DNA from: Pullichristensenella sp963930055
GTDB taxonomy: Bacteria > Bacillota > Clostridia > Christensenellales > Aristaeellaceae
DNA length: 64,000 bases
NCBI GenBank assembly: GCA_963930055.1
Contig: CAWVKS010000010.1
Span: 62,001 to 126,000 of the forward strand
Direction: 5' to 3'
Position 1 is the stretch's first letter. The number at the start of each line of letters is the position of its first letter. The translations under genes and the position numbers were made by a program. The notes under the pieces are model-generated. The model did no database searches. It saw nothing but the letters and a program-made list of their open reading frames with translations, and was not told the origin of the DNA. Positions 7,146 to 15,900 of this stretch are shown here, piece by piece.

Positions 7146-7969
7146 GCGAATCCTGCAACCACGACTGCGGCTCCTGTTCCGCCGATTGCGCCAGCCGTAC
7201 CGAGAGCTTCCGCGCCGAGCAGAACGAGCACAGCAACGTCAAAAAAGTCATCGGCGTCGTCAGCGGCAAGGGCGGCGTGGGCAAATCGCTGGTTACGTCG
7301 CTGCTGGCGGTCAGCGCCCGCCGTCGCGGCTATGAAACGGCCATACTCGACGCCGACATCACCGGCCCGTCGATCCCCAAGGCCTTCAACGTCCACACCC
7401 AGCTGATGGGCACGGACGACGGCGTCATCCCCGCCCAGAGCAAGACCGGCATCCGCATCGTCAGCCTCAACCTGCTCCTGGAAAACGAGACCGACCCCGT
7501 GGTCTGGCGCGGCCCGATCATCGCCGGCACGGTCAAGCAGTTCTGGACGGACGTCATGTGGGGCGACGTAGACTACATGTTCGTCGATATGCCTCCGGGA
7601 ACGGGCGATGTGCCCCTCACCGTCTTCCAGTCCCTGCCGGTGGACGGCGTCATACTCGTCACCTCCCCGCAGGAGCTGGTCGAGATGATCGTCAAAAAGG
7701 CCGCCCGCATGGCGGAGATGATGAACGTGCCGGTGCTGGGCCTGGTGGAGAACATGTCCGGCTTCCAGTGCGACCAGTGCGGCAAGGTGCACGACATTTT
7801 CGGCGCCAGCCATGCCGAGGACGTCGCCAAGGACATGGGCATCCCCGTCTGCGCGCGCCTGCCCATCAACCCCAAGCTCGCCGCCGCCTGCGACAAGGGC
7901 ATGATTGAGCTCTTCGACGGCAACTGGCTCGATCCCATCGTGGACGCTGTCTGCGGGGAGGACAAATAA
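7142..7969 (+). CDS. Mrp/NBP35-type P-loop ATPase, Fe-S cluster carrier
   Basis: 275 residues. A Cys-rich N-terminus (CNHDCGSCSADC) is followed by a deviant Walker A (SGKGGVGKS), DADITGPSIP, a Walker-B-like MFVDMPPGTGDVPLT, and a CDQCG pair near residue 200. This is the pattern of Mrp/ApbC/Nbp35 scaffold proteins, which bind an Fe-S cluster at a dimer interface and hand it to target apoproteins. Anaerobic clostridia usually carry one or more. It is the second gene of the operon and is followed by a clear terminator. Confidence 0.93.
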   Translation: MSESCNHDCGSCSADCASRTESFRAEQNEHSNVKKVIGVVSGKGGVGKSLVTSLLAVSARRRGYETAILDADITGPSIPKAFNVHTQLMGTDDGVIPAQSKTGIRIVSLNLLLENETDPVVWRGPIIAGTVKQFWTDVMWGDVDYMFVDMPPGTGDVPLTVFQSLPVDGVILVTSPQELVEMIVKKAARMAEMMNVPVLGLVENMSGFQCDQCGKVHDIFGASHAEDVAKDMGIPVCARLPINPKLAAACDKGMIELFDGNWLDPIVDAVCGEDK

Positions 7970-7985
7970 GCGCAAAATATACCGA

Positions 7986-8017
7986 CGCGAAGCGGAACGC
8001 ACCGCTTCGCGTTTTTT
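7986..8017 (+). terminator. Rho-independent terminator after the Mrp-type gene
   Basis: CGCGAAGCGG (7986-7995) pairs perfectly with CCGCTTCGCG (8002-8011), followed by six T residues. Confidence 0.9.
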
Positions 8018-8182
8018 CATCCGATCTCCGTTAAGGATCCCGAAAAAATCTCTCGACACATAAAAAATGTGTTCTTTGTTAACGAATACAGAACATTCAC
8101 ACAAGGGTTTCCTAATTTGTTATAATATGGAAAAATATACCTGTTTGCAACATGGGATTCAAAGAAAGGAAAAGTGGAGATC

Positions 8183-8302
8183 ATGCGAGATTTGCGGAGA
8201 TTTTTGGCGCTCTTCCTCTGCGCGCTGCTCCTCGTCAGCCTCTGCGGCATTGCGGAAAACGCTGGCGAAGGGAGGCGCACATGCACCCCAGCCCGTCCCT
8301 GA
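8183..8302 (+). pseudogene. Out-of-frame signal peptide of the Cys-repeat protein
   Basis: From the ATG at 8183 a 39-codon frame encodes MRDLRRFLALFLCALLL followed by VSLCGIAENAGEG, a typical export signal, then ends at TGA 8300-8302. The large Cys-repeat frame overlaps in the -1 frame. The simplest reading is one secreted protein whose gene has a one-base frameshift (or a sequence error) between about 8250 and 8300. A GGGAGG five bases before the ATG at 8281 would also allow re-initiation, but that product would lack an export signal. Confidence 0.65.
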
Positions 8303-11295
8303 GCGACGAGGTATTCCCCACCGACGTAGAGATCGCCCTGCAAATGGCGGCGGGCGAACTGTCCGCCGATCCCCGCGCGAATGGCGACTGCGAGCATCCG
8401 GAGGACGCGCTGCGCGAGTATTCCGGCGAGGAAACGCTATACGATGGCGGGAACAACGCGATCGTGTCCTACGATGAGACGACCCATACCCGCCGCTACC
8501 AGCAGATCGAATGGACGCAGTGCACGCTTTGCGGCGCGTTGGTCTCCGCCAGCACGAAATACGAAAACCGCGCGGAACCCCACACGTTCAAGGAAGGCGA
8601 ATGCACCGTCTGCAAATACGCGGAGGGCATGCACGAGCTCCACATCTGGCCGATAGCGGGCGACGCTGAACACTGGTATGTCGAAGAGGAATGCTCGTTC
8701 CTGGATGCGCAGACGCACCAGATCACCGAAACGAATACGCTGTTCTGCGCGGTATGCGGCGACTACCTATCTGAGACGACCCGTGTGACCGGCGAGGAAC
8801 CGCATACATTCACAGACGGCGTCTGCGTCTGCGGCTACCGCGAGGACGGCGGCTTCGGCGAGCCCAGCGAGACCTGCCAGCACCTGAATGTGTTCGCCAG
8901 CCCCAGCCCGCGCAGCAACGGCGAGGCGGTGTGCATCGACGAGAACTACCACAGCATGGAAGTGGAGAGAGTCGCCTATGAGATAGAGTGTCTTGGTTGC
9001 GGCGCGATCATCGGCTCCTCGGTCGACTATACCCCCGGCCGTACCTTCAAGGAGCCGCACTCCTTCTCCATCAGGACGGAGACCGGCGCCATGTGCGTCT
9101 GCGGCTGCGAGATCTTCTGTCCGCATGAAAGCGTCGTCCGCGAGATGCGGAACGAGCGGGCCTACACAGACACCTACGTGGACGCGGGCGACGGCACGCA
9201 TGCCTACGTCGTGCGCTTCATCCCCATGTACACCTGTACGAACTGCGGCCTTGCGTGGTACGGGGACGAGTGCGTGGAAACGCTGTACGATGAACACTAC
9301 ACCTGGCGCGGGGACGGCATCTGCATAGAGTGCGGCGCGCAGTTTGAGGAAGGCCCCGAGGAGCCGGAAGGTCCCGCCTGCGGGCACGAAAGCGGCTTTA
9401 TAAAGGGCGAGCGGGACATGGCGGAGAGGACTTTTTCCCTGGATGACAAGCAGCATGCCGCCCGGCACTACAAGCTCTACTACTGGGAGTGCCCGGACTG
9501 CGGCAAGACCTGGGACGAGAGCGAGCCTACGGGCTACGTCGTCTACGGCGACCACACCTTTGAGGAAGGTTTCTGCACCGAGTGCGGCTACCTTGACCCC
9601 GATTACTGCTTCCATGAGAACACCACGAAAACGCGCGAGGAACTGCCCGCCGTCTACGCCGCCGTGGACGATGAAACGCACACCCGGCGCGTGGACGTCA
9701 CGGTGACCGTGACCTGCGACGATTGCGGCAAGGTGGTCTCCGAGGAGACGGAGCAGGGCGAGCCCGCTTCTGAGGCGCACGCCTATAAAGACGGCGTCTG
9801 CGCCGCCTGCGGACACGCCTGCGCGCACGCGGAGACGACCTGCGACGAGCCGCAGGCGACCACCGAGTACAAAGCGACGGACGCGGCGCACACCGCCACC
9901 ACGACCACCGTCACGCCCTGGACGTGCGACTTCTGCGGCGGTACGGGCGAGGAAACGGCTGTCGAGACCGCCGAAGCCGAGGCGCATACCTACGCCCCGG
10001 ACGGAGAGGATGCCTATAAGTGTTCCGTCTGCGGCCATGTCTGTGCGCACGAAGGCGCGACGGAAACGGAGGCGGCGGGCGAAACGCTCTACGCCGACCT
10101 CACCGACGGGACACACACACTGGTCAAGACCACCGTCGTCACCACGGACTGCCCGCACTGCCCGCTGGTGCGCGAGGAGACCAAAGAGGAGAAGGGCGAA
10201 CCGGAGGCGCATAGCTACGAAGCCACCGAAGCGGGCAGCGTCTGCGCGGTCTGCGGCTACGCCTGCGCGCACGGCGAGACGGAGATCACGGAAAAGATCG
10301 CCCTCGACCATTACGACGAGGCGCGATCGACCGATGCGGCGCACGTCGTCGTCGGCGAAAAGACGACGACCGAGACCTGCGCAAGCTGCGGCGCGGTCGT
10401 CGCGGAAAACGCGCAGCCGTACAGCGAGGAAATGCCGCACACCTACGTGGACGGCGTCTGCGCGGAGTGCGGCCACGCCTGCTCGCACGCGGGCTATGAA
10501 CTGCCCGAGGAGACCTTTGTGCCCACCGCCTACGCCTCCAATGGCGCGGACGGCCATACCGTCACCGGCGACGTGCACATCATCGTCCATTGCGACATGT
10601 GCGGCACGCAGCTTTCCAACACTGTCGCCGAGGAAGGCGTGACCCGCGTCGAGGCGCACGCCTTCAGCGGCAACAAGTGCCGCCTGTGCGGCTACGCAAG
10701 GCCCGTGGAGGAAGCGCCGGAGGAGGACGTCGTGTCCGATGAGCCGATCTTCACGCCCGTTGCGGCGGAGGAAACCGTGCACGGCGTCTCGGCGGCGCAG
10801 GGCGAACGCATGGCCGCGGCGCTCACCGCCGCCGTGGAGGATATTCGCGCCCAGTATGGGGATGAAGCCGAGGTGACGGTATTGCACAGCGACGCGATCC
10901 TCACCGGCACGGAGATGCAGGCGCTGCGCGCGCTGGAGCCGGCGGAACAGATCCTCGTGCTGCTCAACGCCATCGGCTATGAAAATGAGGTCAGCTACGC
11001 GCTCAACGCCGCAGAGACGGGATTCAGCGCGGAGGCGGATGCCCTCATCGAGGCCATCGTCGCGCGCCTTGCCGCCATGACCGAGGAAGAGCGCGCCGCA
11101 TTTGAAGCGCTGCTCCAACAGTACTTCCCGATGACGAAACTCACCCGGGAATCGCAGGAATACGACTATGTGGAGTTCACGCTGGAGATCCGCATGCGGC
11201 TGGGGGACGGCTACCGCCTCGAGCGCTACGGCTTCCGCCTGACCGACGGCGTGTGGACGCTGGCCAGCATCGCCGTCGCCGGCGCGGACATCTGA
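8281..11295 (+). CDS. Large Cys-X2-Cys repeat protein, probably exported
   Basis: 1,004 residues from ATG 8281. About ten imperfect units of 70-90 residues follow one plan: an acidic stretch, HTY or HTF, a GVCAACGHAC-type knuckle, then T-X-TCDDCGKVV-type second knuckles. The paired Cys-X2-Cys motifs suggest structural zinc or disulfide knuckles. Units of this kind (HTFxxGxCxVCG) recur in secreted Firmicute proteins of unknown role. After about residue 830 a Cys-free helical region (ALTAAVEDIRAQYGDEAEVTVL; EERAAFEALLQQYFP) ends the protein without an LPXTG motif. No catalytic motif is seen. A signal peptide exists only in another frame just upstream. The frame is open further upstream to 8152 but without a ribosome site. 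Confidence 0.75.
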   Translation: MHPSPSLSDEVFPTDVEIALQMAAGELSADPRANGDCEHPEDALREYSGEETLYDGGNNAIVSYDETTHTRRYQQIEWTQCTLCGALVSASTKYENRAEPHTFKEGECTVCKYAEGMHELHIWPIAGDAEHWYVEEECSFLDAQTHQITETNTLFCAVCGDYLSETTRVTGEEPHTFTDGVCVCGYREDGGFGEPSETCQHLNVFASPSPRSNGEAVCIDENYHSMEVERVAYEIECLGCGAIIGSSVDYTPGRTFKEPHSFSIRTETGAMCVCGCEIFCPHESVVREMRNERAYTDTYVDAGDGTHAYVVRFIPMYTCTNCGLAWYGDECVETLYDEHYTWRGDGICIECGAQFEEGPEEPEGPACGHESGFIKGERDMAERTFSLDDKQHAARHYKLYYWECPDCGKTWDESEPTGYVVYGDHTFEEGFCTECGYLDPDYCFHENTTKTREELPAVYAAVDDETHTRRVDVTVTVTCDDCGKVVSEETEQGEPASEAHAYKDGVCAACGHACAHAETTCDEPQATTEYKATDAAHTATTTTVTPWTCDFCGGTGEETAVETAEAEAHTYAPDGEDAYKCSVCGHVCAHEGATETEAAGETLYADLTDGTHTLVKTTVVTTDCPHCPLVREETKEEKGEPEAHSYEATEAGSVCAVCGYACAHGETEITEKIALDHYDEARSTDAAHVVVGEKTTTETCASCGAVVAENAQPYSEEMPHTYVDGVCAECGHACSHAGYELPEETFVPTAYASNGADGHTVTGDVHIIVHCDMCGTQLSNTVAEEGVTRVEAHAFSGNKCRLCGYARPVEEAPEEDVVSDEPIFTPVAAEETVHGVSAAQGERMAAALTAAVEDIRAQYGDEAEVTVLHSDAILTGTEMQALRALEPAEQILVLLNAIGYENEVSYALNAAETGFSAEADALIEAIVARLAAMTEEERAAFEALLQQYFPMTKLTRESQEYDYVEFTLEIRMRLGDGYRLERYGFRLTDGVWTLASIAVAGADI

Positions 11296-11333
11296 TAACT
11301 GCCGCCCTCCCATCCCGGATGGTCGCAGGCAGG

Positions 11334-11360
11334 ACCGCCCTCACGAAACGTGGGGGCGGT
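11334..11360 (+). repeat. Left copy of duplicated terminator hairpin (locus 1)
   Basis: A 27-bp hairpin sequence (ACCGCCC, eleven-base centre, GGGCGGT) identical to 11713-11739. This copy has no T tract after it; the mobile element follows directly. Confidence 0.9.
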
Positions 11361-11712
11361 CAGAGCGCTGACAAAGCCTACAACCGCAAAAATCGCTCTG
11401 ATATACAAAAAATCAGAAGCGATTTTTGCTTCCGGCGGTGGATTTGTCGAGCCCTTTGGGATCGTCAAATCCAGTCGCAAGGTTGCAAGCCCAAAGGCTT
11501 GCAAGTCGCCTATGGCGACCGTTTTTGACGATCAAAGATCGGCAAAAACGCCTCGGCGACAAATTTTGCCGCCGGCAAAATTTCCTCGTCAGCTGCACTT
11601 GCATCCTGCGGTCACTTACGTCTAAGTAAGCTCCCTTGGCTGCAAGTACAGCTTCCTTGGCTTGCAGGCTTTCTCAACGCTCTGCCAGTCTGCCCACTTT
11701 GTCAACATCCTG
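11361..11712. mobile_element. Small non-autonomous element, copy 1 (352 bp)
   Basis: It is nearly identical to 33826-34105 apart from a 72-bp module found only here. The ends are imperfect inverted repeats: GTCAG-N5-TGACAAAG at the left and its complement CTTTGTCA-N5-CTGAC at the right. A second, inner right-hand repeat (11659-11685) matches the left end over about 25 bases. The interior is a row of hairpins, such as the pair around 11390-11435 (GCAAAAATCGC with GCGATTTTTGC) and AAATTTTGCCG/CGGCAAAATTT. No credible protein is encoded. It lies between two exact copies of the local terminator hairpin. Confidence 0.85.
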
Positions 11713-11742
11713 ACCGCCCTCACGAAACGTGGGGGCGGTTTT
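11713..11742 (+). terminator. Right copy of the duplicated hairpin with T tract (terminator of the Cys-repeat gene)
   Basis: The same 27 bases as 11334-11360 are here followed by TTTT at 11739-11742, so the working terminator is this copy. The rest of 11743-11957 holds no gene that I can support, only GC-rich spacer. Confidence 0.85.
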
Positions 11743-11957
11743 GCCGTATCCCCCCTGCGGGAACGGCACGGGCGCGCCCTTCCCGCCCCTGGCCTGCATG
11801 CCCCCCCAAGGCCGCCGCGGGACGGCGCGGGGAAGCCCCTGGCCGCCGCAGGCATCGCCTGGGGCGCTGTCGCACACCGCCCCTCCCTCCGCCCAGAAAT
11901 TGCATTTGCTTTCCTCCCTGCGGTTATGGAATAATGGATGCATAAGGAGGGGAATAT

Positions 11958-12854
11958 ATGCTTCTCATTGCTGCGGGCGCGCTTTTCGCCCTGTCCCTGC
12001 TCGTCCCGCTCGCCTGCCGCCTCTGGCCGACGCTGGCGGGCGCATGGCTGCGGGCGGTGTTCGCGCCCGTGTCCGGCGCGCTCGCCGCCCTTGCCGGGGA
12101 GTGCCCCTTCCCGCTGGCCGAACCGCTGGCTCTTTTGCTGGCGGCGCTGCTCGTCTTTTGCCTTTTCCGCGCGCGGCGCGCCGCCTGCCTGCTTCTGTCC
12201 CTGTTGCTGGCCGGTTACGCGCTTTTGTGGGCGCCGGCCTATTCCCTCCCCGCGGGGCACGCCGCCCCCGCCGAGGTAAGCGCCGCGCAGCTCACGGCCC
12301 TGTGCGGGACGCTGACGGAACGCCTCAACGCCGAGGATGCGTTCGCGCTCCCGGACGGCCTCGGCGCGCGGGCGCTGGAGGCCGCCGCCCTCGTAAAAAC
12401 ACCCGTCCCCGTCCGCGCCGCGCCCAAGCCCGCTCGCTATCCCGAGTGGATGCGCGCCTTCTCCCTGGCCGGAGTCTACGCGCCGTGGACAGGCGAAGCG
12501 CTCTACGACCCCGCCGCGCCGACGGCGGGACAGCCCTTCACCGCCGTGCACGAGCTCATGCACATGGGCGGCGTCGCCGATGAAGGGCAGGCCAACATCT
12601 GCGCTTACATCGCCTGCCGGCGCTACGGCGGCGCGTTTTCGCGTTCCGCCGACCTCTGGGCGCTCAAATACGCCATGGACGCGCTCCGGGCGGCGGACAG
12701 CGCGGCGTGGGAAGCCTGCCTCGCGCGCCTTTCCGCCCCCGTGCGCGAGGAGTTTTTCGCCTTGGGCGGCGCGTCTCTTTCCCTGGGCGGCGTCGCCGCC
12801 GCGTCCTCTGATTACGGCGTACTGGCCGCGTGGCTGGCGGCCAGGATCGTATGA
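11958..12854 (+). CDS. DUF3810-type membrane protein with HExxH metallopeptidase-like motif
   Basis: 298 residues. Three N-terminal membrane segments (about 1-20, 50-72 and 78-95) precede an extracytoplasmic or cytoplasmic domain with FTAVHELMHMGGVADEGQANICAYIAC. HELMH plus a downstream Glu (DEGQAN) is the zinc-binding arrangement of gluzincin-like peptidases and matches the DUF3810 family, whose substrate is unknown. AAGGAGGGG precedes the ATG. It lies 61 bases before the glucan synthase gene in the same direction and may be cotranscribed with it. Confidence 0.8.
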   Translation: MLLIAAGALFALSLLVPLACRLWPTLAGAWLRAVFAPVSGALAALAGECPFPLAEPLALLLAALLVFCLFRARRAACLLLSLLLAGYALLWAPAYSLPAGHAAPAEVSAAQLTALCGTLTERLNAEDAFALPDGLGARALEAAALVKTPVPVRAAPKPARYPEWMRAFSLAGVYAPWTGEALYDPAAPTAGQPFTAVHELMHMGGVADEGQANICAYIACRRYGGAFSRSADLWALKYAMDALRAADSAAWEACLARLSAPVREEFFALGGASLSLGGVAAASSDYGVLAAWLAARIV

Positions 12855-12915
12855 AAACATAGAAAAACGCGCACACTGAAGTATCAGCGATGATCTTCAG
12901 GAGGAACGCACCCAT

Positions 12916-15900
12916 ATGAACGCTTTGGCAAGGCTCTCCGGCAAATTCCACGCGCGGCGCGCGGGGCGCGAACTTGGCGCGGGCGCGGAGCGGGACGAAC
13001 GCTCGCTCGCCCGCCACATGCGCTCGCTGGCGGTCCAGCTGCGTGTGGACGGCTTCGCCCGCCTCACCTGCCCCGCCTCGCTGGCGGCGCAGACGCAGGC
13101 GCTCTCGCGCGAGGCAGGCGACGTCCTGCGGGAAAGCGCCTGCGCCACGGCGGCGCTTCAGCGCCTGCATGAGGACGCGCGCATCATGGAGGCCTGCGCC
13201 GCCCAGGCGCGCCTGGATGGCGGCGTGCGCCTGCCCGCCGTGGGGCGCGAGCCGCGCGTGCTTGTGCTCATGCGCGAGGTCGTGGCCCTGGGCGACACAG
13301 CCCTCAGCGGCGAGCGCCTTGTACTGGCGTTGCGCGCCTTCGACGACGTGCAGGCGCTGACCATGGCCGAGCTCTGGGCGGCGCCCACCGCCCTGCGCCG
13401 CGCCCTTTCAGAGGCGTTTTGCCACAGCGCCCGCGCCGTCCTGGCGCGCGCCCGCGAGCGCCGCGCCGCCGAGCGCTTCGTGGAGGCGGGGGAGGGCGCG
13501 CCCCGCATGGGCGATTCGCCGGCCTTTTTCGAGCGCGCCCTGCAACTTGCGGTGGAACGGGAGCTGCCCGAAGCGCGCGCACGCCTGGAAAGCCGGATGG
13601 CGCGCCTGGGCGAGAGCGGCGAAAGGATGATCCGCCTGGAGCACGAGGCGCAGGCGCTCCTGGCCATGCGCCTTGACAACCTCATCGGCGGCAAGCGCAT
13701 GCTCGACGCCCTCGACTGGCAGAAGTGTTTCATGGAACTCTCCCGCACCGAAGCCGAGTTGCAGGGCGACCCGGACGGCGTCTATCCGCGCATGGACGAC
13801 GCCTCCCGCGCCGCCGTGCGCGAGCAGGTGCAGGCGATCAGCCGCCGCCTGCGCCTGGGCGAGCAGGCCGTAGCCAGGCAGGCCGTGGCGGCGGCGAAGG
13901 AACATGCCGGCGCGCGCGGCACTGCCTGCTGGTGGCTCTATGACGACGAGGGGCGCGCGGCGCTGGCCGCCCGCCTCGGTTTCCGCGCCCGCCTGCCGCG
14001 CCTGACCCCGGACCCGCGCGGCCACAGGCTCATCGCCGCGCAGGCGCTTTGCTTCGCGGCGCTGTTTGCCGCCTATGCGCTCATCGCGCGTAGCTGGCTG
14101 GTGCTGCCGCTGGGCGTGCCGCTTGCGTGGAGCGCGTCGATGCTGCTCCTTGGCCGCCTGTCCGCGCGCCTTGCGCGGCCGCGCCGCCTGCTCAAGCTGC
14201 GTCCCGGGGCGCTGGACGGGGAGGGGCGTCTGCTGGTGGTGGTGCCGGCGCTGCTCAGCTCCGCAAGGCGCGCCCTTGAGCTCTGCGACGGGCTGGAAAC
14301 GCTCGGCTGCCTGGATGACGACGAAAACGCCGCCTACCTCCTTCTCGGCGACTTCCGCGACGGCCCCGCCGCCGTGGAGAGCGACGATGAGGAGATTCTT
14401 TCCGCTGCCCGCGCCCGCATCCGCGCCATGAACGCGCGCGCCGGCCGGGAAAAGTACTTTTACCTGCACCGCGAGCGCAGCTTTTACGCCCCGGACCAGC
14501 GCTGGATGGGCCGCGAGCGCAAGCGCGGGGCGCTGATGGCGCTCAACCGCCTGCTGCTGGATGAGCCGGGCGCGCGCAGCGCCTTCAGCGCCGAGGGCGC
14601 GGCCTGCGACCGCCTCGCCGGGCGCTTTTCGCTGGTGGCGACGCTCGACGCCGACACGCGCGCCCTTCCCGGTTCCCTCCGCGCCCTTGCCGGCGCGCTT
14701 CTGCACCCGCTCAACCGCCCGCGCGTGGAAAACGGCGCGCGCCGCGGCTATGCCATCGTGCAGCCGAACATGGAACTGTCCGCCGCCGCGGCCCAAAACG
14801 GCTTCATCCGCCTCTTTGCCGGCACGGGCGGCGTGGACGCTTATCCCGTCTCCGTTTCCAACCTCTACCAGGACCTGTCCGGCCGCGGCAACTTCGGCGG
14901 CAAGGGCGTCTATGACGTGCGCGCCTTCATGGAGGCCGTGGAGGGGAAGCTGCCCGACGGCCGCATCCTCAGCCACGACCTCATCGAGGGCGAACTGGCC
15001 GGCACGGCCTTTGTAGACGACATCTCCCTTTACGACGGCTTCCCGGAAACGTTTTCCGCCTACCTCAAGCGACTCAACCGCTGGACGCGCGGCGACTGGC
15101 AGCTTCTGCCCTTCCTCTTCCGCCGCGGCCTGTCCGCCCTTTCGCGGCTGAAGCTGCTGGACAATCTTTTGCGCTCCCTGGCGTTGCCCTCCCTGCTGGC
15201 GCTGCTTCTGCAGGGCGTCTGGTTTGACCTGCGCCCCGCCTTTGCCCTGGGCGTGCTCTATGCCTTCCTCGACCCCCTGACGCATCTGTTCCACGCCAAG
15301 GGCGACCTCTGGCGGCGGGCGGTGGCGCAGCTGGCGGCGTTGCCCTCCACGGCGGCGGCGCTCTTTGACGCGGTTGCGCGCACGCTCTTCCGCCTCGCCT
15401 TCACGAAAAAACACATGCTCGACTGGGTGACGTCCGCCGACGCCGCCGCCGGCGGCACGCGCGTGGGCACGGCCTGCCGCGTGGGGGCGATCCTCTGCGC
15501 CCCGGGGCTGCTCACCGCCGCGTGGCTGCTGCCGTCCCTGGCGCTGATCGTCCTGTTTTTGCTCGCGCCGGGGCTCTTGCGCGACCTGCAAAACGCGCCC
15601 ACAGACGCGCGCGAGAAGCTGGACGCGCGGCAACTCGGCGCGCTCACGCTCCTGGCGCGCGAGACATGGGGCTTTTTTGAGGCCTACGTCACCGAGCGGG
15701 AAAATTCCCTGCCGCCGGACAACGTGCAGGTCGACCCCGCCGTGGGCGCGGCGCGGCGCACATCGCCCACCAACATCGGCCTGTACCTGACTGCCTGCCT
15801 TTCCGCGCGCGCCCTCGGCTTCATCCGCGACGCGGAACTGCGCGAGCGCCTGACCGCCACGGTGGAGACTCTGGAACGCATGGAAAAGTGGCGCGGCCAG

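Noticed and set aside
11361..11712. Group II intron of the terminator-targeting class C type
   Set aside because: There is no reverse transcriptase, no domain V/VI-like ending was recognised, and such introns do not duplicate the terminator hairpin.
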